Made by a program: the position numbers and the translations under genes. Of a stretch of 27,285 bases of DNA, positions 19,842 to 27,233 are shown in pieces. The notes under the pieces were generated by a model. That model ran no database searches and was not told where the DNA came from. It was given only the letters and a program-made list of their open reading frames with translations. The DNA is taken from positions 1-27,285 of IMG/VR virus record IMGVR_UViG_3300011116_000719. One strand, 5' to 3'. Source of the DNA: a virus. Numbering within the stretch: position 1 is the stretch's first letter; each line of letters opens with the position of its first letter.

Positions 19842-21709
19842 TGTCCTCTATTAAGTTTCTTTAATTGGTCGTCAATATTTTCTTTGCTTCCGGGTTCAAT
19901 TGGTGTGCGACCAACTTTAGGAGCAGTAAAGCTATTTATTAGAGATACATATTCGTTTGGTGCTTTGGAAGCTCTTTGAGAATTTTCTCTTTCAGCATCT
20001 AATCTTTTTTGTGTTTCAACTTCTTTATTATAACGTTCTTTATTTCTTATGTCAGATCTGGCAGCAGCATTTGCTGCATTATCATCGCCCGTAGGGGTTG
20101 GCAAAAATGGTTTGTTATCTTCATCTTCGGGACGAGAAACAAAATCTTGAACAGACCGTTTAATGCCATAAGTGTCAGGTGCCGAAAGAAATCTAGGTGC
20201 ATCAAACTTAAAGGTATCCGCCCAAGTTTTTTCCCTAGCAATCCGTGTTGCTTCTTTTTTGTCTGCAGTTTCTGTTGCAACACGTTTGGCTTCATCAGCT
20301 GCAACTTGAGCTTGAACTTGTGGCATTAGTTTTGCTGTCTCAGCATCACGGACCTGTTTTCTGTAGTCAGAATTATTTTGGAATTTATCCAATTCAAATT
20401 GAGATTTATCCATTTGACGAGTAAGATCACCGCCTTTTTGTGCTAAATCTTTATTTTGTGCATCGTATCTGGCATTAAATGCATCAGTAGTAAGATCAAG
20501 CTGTTTAGCTGTTTCAGATCTTCCTCTGCTACCTGCACCAGCCAAGTTGCTAATCAATGAGCTGTCACGCGCATCAGTAGCATTAAATCTTCTTCCAGTC
20601 TTGGCTTCAAATTCACCATAAGTCATATTGGTGCCTTGAACTACTTTATCTTTCATGCTTTGATAACGATCTTCCTTGACTTTATCTGCAAAAGCCCTAT
20701 CTTCTTTTCTTTTGGCTTCTGCTTCACGGGACATAGCATTTTGAGTTGTTTGAGCAAGATCTTCTGTGCTTCGACCTAAAGTTGATTTCATAGCAGCATC
20801 GGGAGTTGCAAATGAATCTACGACATTTCCACCATCTGGAGTTGGTCCTTGAAGGGCTTGCTGTTTATTTGATAAAACACCATTATTATACGTACTATTT
20901 CCTAATTTTTCTCTTACTCTACCCTCTAGGCTGGGGTCTCCTTTTGAATATTGACCACCACCCATATAAATCTTCGCCATTTGAAGTTCTGCGGCTTCTT
21001 TAGCAGTAAGAGATGAAGGATCTTTACCAGATACTGTTTCTATGGTTTTGGTAATACTTGTAGCTCTTTTTTCTCTATCTTTCTCATCACGCCACGATTG
21101 AAGCTTTGCTCTATTTGCTGCAGTATCGGCTGCAATACCGGGTTTTTGAGAATCCATTTCAAGTTGTGCATCTTCACCCGCATCCTTCATTGCTTGGCCA
21201 TATTGATAAGTTTCATCTTCAGCTCTTCTGCGGCGACTATCTGTTGCAACTTGTCTTCTATTTTCTTCAGCTTCTCTTTGTTTTGCCAATCTCATTTCAA
21301 CATTTTGTTGATATTCTTCTGGATTGCGGTCTCTCCACGAAGAACCTGAGCCGGGTCTGCGAGAAGAATCAAAAGATCTACCGGGGCCACCGCTGAGACT
21401 ACCGCCACCAAATGCAGGAGCTGGGGCTTCTGTCAAATTAAACATATTTGACGTAATATTATTAGAATTATTTTTTATATGGTTTTCATTCAAAGACAGC
21501 AAAGAATTGACGCTGGAAATAATATCCTCGGTCAATGGTGCTGGAGGGATAATAGAAGGTCTATAAAGAGCATCATTTTTAATGATGGTCTTTGAGATGC
21601 ATTCTTTTAAGGATTCGGGTTTACTAACTTTTGAGGAGTTAGATTGATTATTATTTCCCAAGAAATCCTTGACTTCCCAATAAAATTGTCTATCTTGTTT
21701 ATTATCCAT
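19838..21709 (-). CDS. Candidate internal virion protein, 623 aa, charged helical
   Basis: After about 85 polar residues with L-S-L-N-E-N near 71-76, there is M-F-N-L-T-E-A-P-A-P, an L-T-E-A prohead-protease-type site, followed by a Gly/Ser/Arg-rich segment. From about 125 onward the sequence is long, charged and helical (R-L-A-K-Q-R-E-A-E-E-N-R-R-Q; A-K-R-K-E-D-R-A-F-A-D-K-V-K-E-D), as in coiled coils. No enzyme motif is visible. A CTAAATA box lies 10 nt before the ATG. The 700-aa gene follows, and the two may act as a pair in the capsid. Confidence 0.65.
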   Translation of the reverse strand: MDNKQDRQFYWEVKDFLGNNNQSNSSKVSKPESLKECISKTIIKNDALYRPSIIPPAPLTEDIISSVNSLLSLNENHIKNNSNNITSNMFNLTEAPAPAFGGGSLSGGPGRSFDSSRRPGSGSSWRDRNPEEYQQNVEMRLAKQREAEENRRQVATDSRRRRAEDETYQYGQAMKDAGEDAQLEMDSQKPGIAADTAANRAKLQSWRDEKDREKRATSITKTIETVSGKDPSSLTAKEAAELQMAKIYMGGGQYSKGDPSLEGRVREKLGNSTYNNGVLSNKQQALQGPTPDGGNVVDSFATPDAAMKSTLGRSTEDLAQTTQNAMSREAEAKRKEDRAFADKVKEDRYQSMKDKVVQGTNMTYGEFEAKTGRRFNATDARDSSLISNLAGAGSRGRSETAKQLDLTTDAFNARYDAQNKDLAQKGGDLTRQMDKSQFELDKFQNNSDYRKQVRDAETAKLMPQVQAQVAADEAKRVATETADKKEATRIAREKTWADTFKFDAPRFLSAPDTYGIKRSVQDFVSRPEDEDNKPFLPTPTGDDNAANAAARSDIRNKERYNKEVETQKRLDAERENSQRASKAPNEYVSLINSFTAPKVGRTPIEPGSKENIDDQLKKLNRGQ

Positions 21710-21719
21710 GGCTATGAAA

Positions 21720-21739
21720 TATTTAGATTTACATAAATA
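21720..21739. promoter_or_regulatory. Back-to-back late promoters, CTAAATA (minus) and CATAAATA (plus)
   Basis: The minus box (21720-21726) serves the 623-aa gene starting at 21709; the plus box (21732-21739) lies 10 nt before the HNH gene start at 21750. Only 5 nt separate them. Confidence 0.6.
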
Positions 21740-21749
21740 CTTAAAGAAT

Positions 21750-22244
21750 ATGAAGAAACAGGTACTCTTGCTAAATCAAGATAATACCCCTCTGAATATC
21801 ATTACCATTAATAAAGCCTATAAACTCATAAGCCGAGATAAAGTTTGGGGTGATGACTCAAACGATTGCTATGAAGTTAAGTCTATTTCTAGAATTGTTA
21901 AGATTCCCAAAATTTTAATTTTAAAGTATTATGTAAAACTGCCTTATAAGAAGGCATCTTGTTCCAGACAAAATATTCTGAGAAGAGATCAATTTTGCTG
22001 CCAATATTGTGGAATTGAATTAAACAATAAAGATGCCACGGTTGACCATGTTATACCCAGATCCAAAGGCGGTGCTTCATCTTGGGTCAATATGGTTGCT
22101 GCTTGCAGAGATTGCAATCTTCTTAAAGGAAACAGAACTCCCAAAGAAGCCAAAATGGAATTAAAATCAAAGCCCAAAGAACCTTCCTATGGCTTCTTGT
22201 TTGATTCCATGCTAATTACCTTTAGAAAGAAAAAAAATGCCTAA
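21750..22244 (+). CDS. HNH endonuclease, 164 aa
   Basis: I chose ATG 21750 because the product then starts M-K-K-Q-V-L-L-L-N-Q-D-N-T-P-L-N, the usual beginning of this HNH family; the earlier ATGs overlap the divergent gene and promoter. Residues 84-126 form a typical HNH with zinc knuckle: C84-x2-C87, V-D-H with His100, V-I-P-R-S-K-G-G, N114, C119-x2-C122 and L-L-K-G. The family nicks or cuts double-stranded DNA; in phages it acts in packaging, homing or host DNA attack. It overlaps the zinc-ribbon gene by 8 nt. Confidence 0.88.
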   Translation: MKKQVLLLNQDNTPLNIITINKAYKLISRDKVWGDDSNDCYEVKSISRIVKIPKILILKYYVKLPYKKASCSRQNILRRDQFCCQYCGIELNNKDATVDHVIPRSKGGASSWVNMVAACRDCNLLKGNRTPKEAKMELKSKPKEPSYGFLFDSMLITFRKKKNA

Positions 22245-22542
22245 TTATGCTTTTGTATGTGAAAGTTGTGATCATAAATTTGATAAAATTTTATCTGTAG
22301 ATGACCGTGATCTGCCAACCAAAGAACCTTGCCCAAGTTGCAAAAGTAAAAAAGTATTCAAAAATTGGCAGGCTAGCGCCCCAACCTTGACCATGGATGC
22401 AACTTTGACTCCTTCCAAGGTTGTAGGAAGTCAGTTCAAGGAAGTAATTGATAAAATTAAGAGTAGTGGTCAGGTTCCAAAGAGATTCCATGAAAAATTG
22501 GATAATAGCGCCAATTTGAATGCTGGTCGAATTGTCCGTTAA
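22237..22542 (+). CDS. Zinc-ribbon (FmdB-like) protein, 101 aa
   Basis: Two knuckles, C8-x2-C11 and C32-x2-C35, with the start M-P-N-Y-A-F-V-C-E, fit the FmdB-type zinc-ribbon family, whose members are small putative regulators. The rest (residues 45-101) is polar with a helix (S-Q-F-K-E-V-I-D-K-I-K-S). It is translated after the HNH gene through an 8-nt overlap. It is convergent with the resolvase gene and overlaps its end by 4 nt. Confidence 0.8.
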   Translation: MPNYAFVCESCDHKFDKILSVDDRDLPTKEPCPSCKSKKVFKNWQASAPTLTMDATLTPSKVVGSQFKEVIDKIKSSGQVPKRFHEKLDNSANLNAGRIVR

Positions 22543-23078
22543 TTTTTGGCCTGAATCATTGCCTTTAGAATATAATAACTGTCAATAACATCCGTAACAG
22601 GATTACTCAAAGTTTTTTGATCAAAGACCGACAAAAGATTGGTCTTTGTTTCTTTGGTGAAGGCTTCGTACATTGCCTGTTTATCTGCGTTACCTTTGCC
22701 TGTGGCGCATTTCTTGACTCGGGATGGCTCAATGATGGTCACGGGAATGGCGAGCTTATAGAGCTTATGCTTCAAGATTCCCATATTCTCGGCCAAATTG
22801 AATACTCGGCCTTTGGAACCAAATGAATACCCTTCTACGGCTATATCCGCAGCCCCAATGCAAAGATTAGAAGCCCACTGGGATATGGTATCAAATCTAT
22901 CAACATCCAGAACATATTCTTGAAAAGATTCCCCTGTAATATTTGGAGCAATCTTATCAGCATATTTTTTGGTATTGGTCAGATAATAGAAAAAACAATT
23001 ATCAAATTTAAATTCTTTGCGCTCATCATAAAGACAAAGGCAGGGGCAAGTTATAGAATAATCAATGCCGATTAACAT
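22539..23078 (-). CDS. RuvC-like Holliday-junction resolvase, 179 aa
   Basis: The sequence starts M-L-I-G-I-D-Y-S, with Asp6 in the first strand of an RNase H fold. Glu82 lies in V-E-G-Y-S-F-G, and Asp163 and Asp166 in V-T-D-V-I-D-S-Y-Y. This D...E...D pattern and the strand I-P-V-T-I-I-E-P-S-R-V-K-K fit RuvC-like resolvases, which cut branched DNA. In a T4-like phage it may resolve replication forks before packaging. ATG 23078 is preferred because a start at 23087 would leave only 3 nt from the late box. Confidence 0.8.
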   Translation of the reverse strand: MLIGIDYSITCPCLCLYDERKEFKFDNCFFYYLTNTKKYADKIAPNITGESFQEYVLDVDRFDTISQWASNLCIGAADIAVEGYSFGSKGRVFNLAENMGILKHKLYKLAIPVTIIEPSRVKKCATGKGNADKQAMYEAFTKETKTNLLSVFDQKTLSNPVTDVIDSYYILKAMIQAKN

Positions 23079-23090
23079 ATGGAACATATA

Positions 23091-23098
23091 TATTTATA
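23091..23098 (-). promoter_or_regulatory. Late promoter box TATAAATA for the resolvase gene
   Basis: This is a perfect late consensus, 12 nt before the preferred ATG at 23078. Confidence 0.7.
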
Positions 23099-23189
23099 CC
23101 TTGGTCAGAAGTGGTGGTTCCTTAGCAGTCTGATGAAATATACTTCGACCATTCCAAAAGGACTGCGTGGAATACCCACCACCTCTGCC
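23099..23189 (-). ncRNA. Candidate small structured RNA with its own late promoter
   Basis: On the minus strand a CATAAATA box (23195-23202) predicts a transcript start near 23189. The RNA can form a 12-bp terminal helix, CAGAGGTGGTGG with CCACCACTTCTG (one G-T pair), continuing through TTCC/GGAA and GCAGTC/GACTGC to a loop of about 29 nt. The loop sequence GGTCGAAG can alternatively pair with CTTCTGACC at the 3' edge, so a pseudoknot or switch is possible. No convincing frame is present. It could also be a structured leader of the resolvase gene, which however has its own late box at 23091-23098. Confidence 0.5.
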
Positions 23190-23194
23190 TAAAA

Positions 23195-23202
23195 TATTTA
23201 TG
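23195..23202 (-). promoter_or_regulatory. Late promoter box CATAAATA before the candidate small RNA
   Basis: The box sits just after the terminator at 23204-23235 and is not followed by a start codon at short distance; the predicted product is the structured RNA. Confidence 0.5.
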
Positions 23203-23203
23203 T

Positions 23204-23235
23204 AAAAATTCCACCCTTATGGGGTGGAATTTTTT
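23204..23235. terminator. Strong terminator with A and T tracts
   Basis: AAAAATTCCACCC and GGGTGGAATTTTT form a 13-bp stem around a short loop. It overlaps the stop codon of the metalloprotease gene and separates it from the downstream small RNA and resolvase gene. Confidence 0.9.
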
Positions 23236-24508
23236 ATTTTTGTCTGTCTTTCTCTCGTTGTCTTTGCACTTGCAAGAATCTTGGATCAACTTGGTATTCT
23301 TCGCCGCCGCCTCTTAAGAAAGCATCACCCATCATTTGTTCGCTATCTGAGAACATTGGATTGTACAATGAAGATTGTGCCTTTGTCATTGTTTGGGCTT
23401 TGCTGTGCACATCTCCAAGTGCTCCTGCCATGTCTGCTGCCATATTTGCTGTAGACAATGGATCTGAAAGGAATGGTGATGTCTGGAAGCCACCATATCG
23501 TGATTTGATACCTTCTACTTCTGCTTGTGTGTTTGCAACTCTTTGCTGACGTTCTCTCATTGGAGTGGTAACTGTATCAGAATATGCTAGGTGCATTTCT
23601 TGTTCAGCTGCTTTTTGATTTGCCAAAATTGCTCTACCAATATCAGATTGTATGGCTTTCTGGGTTTTTTCTAATGTTTTAATTATTTTATTTGCATCAG
23701 ATGGTTTTTGTACCATAGCTGGCGCTAATTTTTTATAATAATCTATTGAATCTTTTTCAGGTTCAAATACTTTGGGAAATATAACATCTCTTCCAAACAA
23801 GCGTGCGTCTTGGGGTACTCTATCTAATTCAGGCGGTTGAAGCGTTCCTCTAGATTTTTCAAGATTTAATTCAAAATCAGCATATTCTGGTCTATTTCTA
23901 ACAACTTGACGAGCAAGTTGATTTTGTTTTCTTTGAGCTTCTAAGCCAAACTGCACACCTCTTGCATTTACTTCTAGTGGATCAGTTTCATAAGAAAGTT
24001 GTTTAAAAAAATCTTTTGTCCAATGATCATTATCACTTTTTTGTGGAGGACTTATTTCTGGTTTCACTTTAGTATTATCAAATTTTTGTGATTTGGTTCT
24101 ACTTAATGCAAACTTTGGATTTGATTCAAATTGTCTTTCAGATTGATTGCCGTGCGTCAACTCATGTTCTAAAGTTGATCTTACTTGTGAATCGGGATCA
24201 GACATCAATTCTGGTTTGTCTGTAAATAATTTTATTAAATTAATAGGATCTGCACCTTCTTCATCTGCTGGCAACAATCTCTGTGTGCCTAATTTTACGT
24301 TATCTGGAGGTAAAGCTGCCAAATAAGTATCCAGATTGGCTCCGGGCAACCTTGATGGTGCTTCATCTTTTGTAAAAGCCATAGCTCTAATACCATCTGG
24401 AAAATCTTCTAAACTTTTTAAAGATTTTGCTACTTTTTTTGCTTGTTTGGAAACTGTATCCAGTTGGCTTTCTACAGATTCAATAATAAATTGTTTAAAT
24501 GATAGCAT
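23234..24508 (-). CDS. Putative capsid-targeted zinc metalloprotease, 424 aa
   Basis: Residues 1-11 (M-L-S-F-K-Q-F-I-I-E-S) match the T4 capsid-targeting pattern, with cleavage expected after I-I-E. Residues 111-119 (S-T-L-E-H-E-L-T-H) hold the HExxH zinc-protease motif: His115, Glu116, His119. A third ligand may be Glu179 in D-P-L-E-V-N-A-R, a segment typical of the downstream ligand helix in related phage and bacterial peptidases. The second half (about 195-424) is a charged, Gln-rich helical region. A TATAAATA box is 5 nt before the ATG. The protein may be packaged and cut host proteins after injection, or act in the head; this is inference. Confidence 0.7.
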   Translation of the reverse strand: MLSFKQFIIESVESQLDTVSKQAKKVAKSLKSLEDFPDGIRAMAFTKDEAPSRLPGANLDTYLAALPPDNVKLGTQRLLPADEEGADPINLIKLFTDKPELMSDPDSQVRSTLEHELTHGNQSERQFESNPKFALSRTKSQKFDNTKVKPEISPPQKSDNDHWTKDFFKQLSYETDPLEVNARGVQFGLEAQRKQNQLARQVVRNRPEYADFELNLEKSRGTLQPPELDRVPQDARLFGRDVIFPKVFEPEKDSIDYYKKLAPAMVQKPSDANKIIKTLEKTQKAIQSDIGRAILANQKAAEQEMHLAYSDTVTTPMRERQQRVANTQAEVEGIKSRYGGFQTSPFLSDPLSTANMAADMAGALGDVHSKAQTMTKAQSSLYNPMFSDSEQMMGDAFLRGGGEEYQVDPRFLQVQRQREKDRQK

Positions 24509-24513
24509 ACCAA

Positions 24514-24521
24514 TATTTATA
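24514..24521 (-). promoter_or_regulatory. Late promoter box TATAAATA, 5 nt before the ATG
   Basis: A perfect late box lies exactly 5 nt (TTGGT) before the ATG at 24508, touching the 3' side of the hairpin at 24521-24547. Another late-type box (CATAAATA, 24547-24554) lies on the far side of that hairpin. Confidence 0.75.
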
Positions 24522-24547
24522 ACCCCCAGGATTGCTCCTAGGGGGTT
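24521..24547. terminator. Hairpin between tRNA-Asn and the metalloprotease gene
   Basis: AACCCCC pairs with GGGGGTT, with an inner AGGA/TCCT stem. It follows tRNA-Asn on the minus strand, but no long T run follows there, so it may act mainly as a processing or 3'-protecting hairpin. Confidence 0.6.
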
Positions 24548-24554
24548 ATTTATG

Positions 24555-24626
24555 CTCCTCCGACTGGATTTGAACCAGTGACCCGAGAGTTAACAGCTCT
24601 CTGCTCTACCGCTGAGCTACAGAGGA
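24555..24626 (-). tRNA. tRNA-Asn (GTT)
   Basis: Read on the minus strand, acceptor TCCTCTG pairs with CGGAGGA and the discriminator is G. The anticodon stem GAGAG/CTCTC encloses CTGTTAA, which reads GTT. D-arm sequence GTAGCTCAGCGGTAGAGC and T-loop GGTTCAAATCC are standard. CCA is not encoded. It follows the RNR gene by 7 nt and is likely cotranscribed with it. Confidence 0.95.
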
Positions 24627-24633
24627 AAGTGAA

Positions 24634-26523
24634 TCAGACTATCTGACAACCGCCTGCACTGCAAGCATATTCTTTTGCGGATTCAGTATTGTCTTCTGCC
24701 TCGTATTTAGACAGGTCCTTAAAGTTAACTTTAACCTTGGGATGTGCTGAATAGGTTGCAGAATCAATCTGCTCAAAGGGTGCCTGAGCATAGGTGTGAC
24801 TATCACCACCGGGAAGGAATGAGATGCCGGTTGCGACATCAAAGTTTTCCCAGAGCCAGTTACCAACTTCAAGGAACTCAGAGTCTTTGTAGTTGACAGT
24901 AATAGATGGCTTGTGGTGGCAATAGTGCTCTTGATAAGTTTTCCACAGATCAAGATGATCAAGTGCGCGAAGTTCCTCGGTGGTCATGGTTCCCTTTGGG
25001 GCCTTCATCGCAAACGTAAAGACGGCAGTAGAAGTTGGGTTGATCACATCATCTTCGCACGGGACGCCTTGATCTTTCATCAAATTGTAAAGAGGATCTT
25101 TCTTGTCCAGACGAATTCTGCGGTAATAGTAATCCGCATAGCGAGGATGCAGACCCGAGGCAGAGTCCACCAAACACGATGTAGTGCCTTCAGGCTTCAC
25201 GCAAGTAATCGACTTGCTAGGTTGGATGCCCAACTTCTCTGCCCACTTGAGATTTGTCGCGGTCGCATGATCACGAAGAGTCTCAAGAAGACGAACAAGC
25301 TTTGGCTTGCCTTCAAGCCCACTGGTAAGCTTGTTGTCAAAAATACCTGTCATGGATACGCCAAGCAGTCTTTCCTCTTCGCAGTTCTTCTTCCACTCGG
25401 GACGAAGATATGGGAAATGAGTAAAGGTAGATTGGACAGTACCGATGATTGTAGCAATCTCAATCTTCTTCTTCAGTGTTGCTGCAGTATCGTCTTGACG
25501 AACTACGACTGTAGAAAGATTGCAAAATTCAAATGGCTTGAGAATGATCTCTGAGCATGGATTGGTGCCATATTCGCACTCGGGATCACGACCAGACTTT
25601 GCAGCCTGCTCTTGAAGAGCCTTGCGGTTGATCATTCCACGCTCACCACTGTGACTGTTATAGAGTGATGTCCACTCCTCAAGGAATTGTCCCATTGGAG
25701 GGCGACCACGGTAGACAGCCGAGTTATTGGCGTATGAACGGAAGCCAGCCTGTTCCCACCATGCACCGCTCTTGCAGAGTGCCATCTCACGATCAGCAAG
25801 ATCGCTCAATGAGATCATGGCAGAACGGCGAACACCACCAACAATTACTGCATTGGCAATAGCACAGCAAACATCATGGCATTCAAGTGCAGTTAGTCTA
25901 CGACCTTGCGCATTGTAGAAAACCTTTACGACAAACTTGAATAGATTATCTAGTGGAGCAGGGCCACTAGCACGACCACCAAAAGTCTTAAGTCGTGCAC
26001 CAGATGGTCTAATCTTTGACAGATCCCATTTAGGATGTCTGCCTTCATAAAGATTTGCAAAAATTGTCTTAATCGCATTTCCCCAACCTTCCTTTGAGTC
26101 TTCGACTACAATTACATTATCAAAATTCTTTTCAATCTTGTTTGCAACTGTTGGAAGCTTGTCAGTGTATTGACGTTCAACAGAATAACCAACTCCAGTT
26201 CCATTCATGAGAACTACAAAGAGTTCTGCAAATGATTCAAGTGAATCAATTGGTAGATAAGAGCAGTTATACAGACAAGTGTTGTCATGGTCAAGTGCTG
26301 GTCCTGCAGTCATGAGGCTGCGCATGGAAGGAAGAACCTCAAGATTGAGAATTGCTTCCTTGACATCAGGACGCTCCAACAATTGGGGAACCTTTCCCGT
26401 AAAATACTTCCACCATCTGTCAACGCATTCATCCCAAGTCTCACGACGATTTTGGTCGTTTAGCCAACGAGAGTAGCGAGAGATGAAAATAAACGATTGA
26501 AATGGTGATAAAATTTCGGCCAT
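24634..26523 (-). CDS. nrdJ: Class II (B12-dependent) ribonucleotide reductase, 629 aa
   Basis: This enzyme makes deoxynucleotides from ribonucleotides, using adenosylcobalamin as radical source. Signatures: G-T-G-V-G-Y-S-V-E-R near the substrate site, N-P-C-S-E-I with the radical cysteine and its glutamate, F-C-N-L-S with the partner cysteine, P-E-G-T-T-S, and a C-terminal C-S-A-G-G-C pair (Cys621 and Cys626) spaced like that of monomeric Lactobacillus-type enzymes. It is shorter than the 739-aa Lactobacillus enzyme. AAGGATT precedes the ATG and a CTAAATA box is 24 nt upstream. It stands next to ThyX, forming a nucleotide-synthesis pair. It depends on host or environmental cobalamin. Confidence 0.93.
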   Translation of the reverse strand: MAEILSPFQSFIFISRYSRWLNDQNRRETWDECVDRWWKYFTGKVPQLLERPDVKEAILNLEVLPSMRSLMTAGPALDHDNTCLYNCSYLPIDSLESFAELFVVLMNGTGVGYSVERQYTDKLPTVANKIEKNFDNVIVVEDSKEGWGNAIKTIFANLYEGRHPKWDLSKIRPSGARLKTFGGRASGPAPLDNLFKFVVKVFYNAQGRRLTALECHDVCCAIANAVIVGGVRRSAMISLSDLADREMALCKSGAWWEQAGFRSYANNSAVYRGRPPMGQFLEEWTSLYNSHSGERGMINRKALQEQAAKSGRDPECEYGTNPCSEIILKPFEFCNLSTVVVRQDDTAATLKKKIEIATIIGTVQSTFTHFPYLRPEWKKNCEEERLLGVSMTGIFDNKLTSGLEGKPKLVRLLETLRDHATATNLKWAEKLGIQPSKSITCVKPEGTTSCLVDSASGLHPRYADYYYRRIRLDKKDPLYNLMKDQGVPCEDDVINPTSTAVFTFAMKAPKGTMTTEELRALDHLDLWKTYQEHYCHHKPSITVNYKDSEFLEVGNWLWENFDVATGISFLPGGDSHTYAQAPFEQIDSATYSAHPKVKVNFKDLSKYEAEDNTESAKEYACSAGGCQIV

Positions 26524-26546
26524 AGTTAAATCCTTAAGTGGGTGTC

Positions 26547-27233
26547 TTATTTAGTTGTTAGAGTTTGCCACGAAACCGGGAAAAGTGGAGCAATTAATTT
26601 GTCAATTGCTTTTGCGTATTCCTGAATTTCCCATTGGGCATGTGCATCGATTCTCAAGTTATAAACGCGGGCAAATGCATAGAGAGAACCAGTCCACACA
26701 AATTCCGTATAAGTTCCTTGTGGTAATATTGAACGCGCCTGTTCAGGAGCAACACCATCAGCCAAAAGTTTATTGTAAAGATCCAAGCATTCCTTTGCAA
26801 CGCCATCATACTCCTGACGAAGTTTGATGCATGTATCCATATCTTCGATTGGACCACTGCTGCCTTGCTTTGCTCCATTAGTAGGAGAACTTCTCCACAG
26901 AGGAGTATAGATCTCAGGCTCATAGGTAACATACCTACGGCTGACTTCGTTCATCACAAGACCAATCTGATGCTTGCCGAGTTGGGCACGAACAAAGATA
27001 GGGCACTTGATGCGAAGACTGATCTGCGCGTGGCAGAATGGAGTGAAGTGATTATGCTTTGCAAGATAGCGAATAAGCTTTGCATCTCTGTCTAGCAGAG
27101 AACCATCTTCATTCAAATAACTTTCCTTATTAAATGAAACTCTTGCAGCATTCGCGATACTGAGATCAGAGCCCATGTATTCCACTAGATCTACGTGACC
27201 GTGATCTAGGACAAAGTACTTAGTCTGCTCCAT
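26547..27233 (-). CDS. thyX: Flavin-dependent thymidylate synthase ThyX, 228 aa
   Basis: ThyX converts dUMP to dTMP with methylene-tetrahydrofolate, FAD and NADPH. The core is visible at about 95-115: R-A-Q-L-G-K-H-Q-I-G-L-V-M-N-E-V-S-R-R-Y, with the N-E-x-S-x-R-Y part intact. The classical R-H-R triplet is replaced by K-H-Q with one extra residue before N-E. A later A-R-S-I-L-P segment fits the family's (A/R)-x-x-L-P motif. I chose ATG 27233, which overlaps the upstream stop by 14 nt; earlier in-frame ATGs up to 27269 are possible. The gene precedes RNR by 23 nt. Confidence 0.88.
   Translation of the reverse strand: MEQTKYFVLDHGHVDLVEYMGSDLSIANAARVSFNKESYLNEDGSLLDRDAKLIRYLAKHNHFTPFCHAQISLRIKCPIFVRAQLGKHQIGLVMNEVSRRYVTYEPEIYTPLWRSSPTNGAKQGSSGPIEDMDTCIKLRQEYDGVAKECLDLYNKLLADGVAPEQARSILPQGTYTEFVWTGSLYAFARVYNLRIDAHAQWEIQEYAKAIDKLIAPLFPVSWQTLTTK
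26548..26554 (-). promoter_or_regulatory. Possible late box CTAAATA before RNR
   Basis: The box overlaps the end of thyX, 24 nt before the RNR ATG. RNR is normally needed early or middle, so this box may be coincidental or supply late expression. Confidence 0.35.

Noticed and set aside
23130-23150. CTGATGA and GAAA on the plus strand, as in a hammerhead ribozyme core
   Set aside because: There is no stem II between them and no correctly placed cleavage triplet; the stretch is better explained by the minus-strand hairpin.
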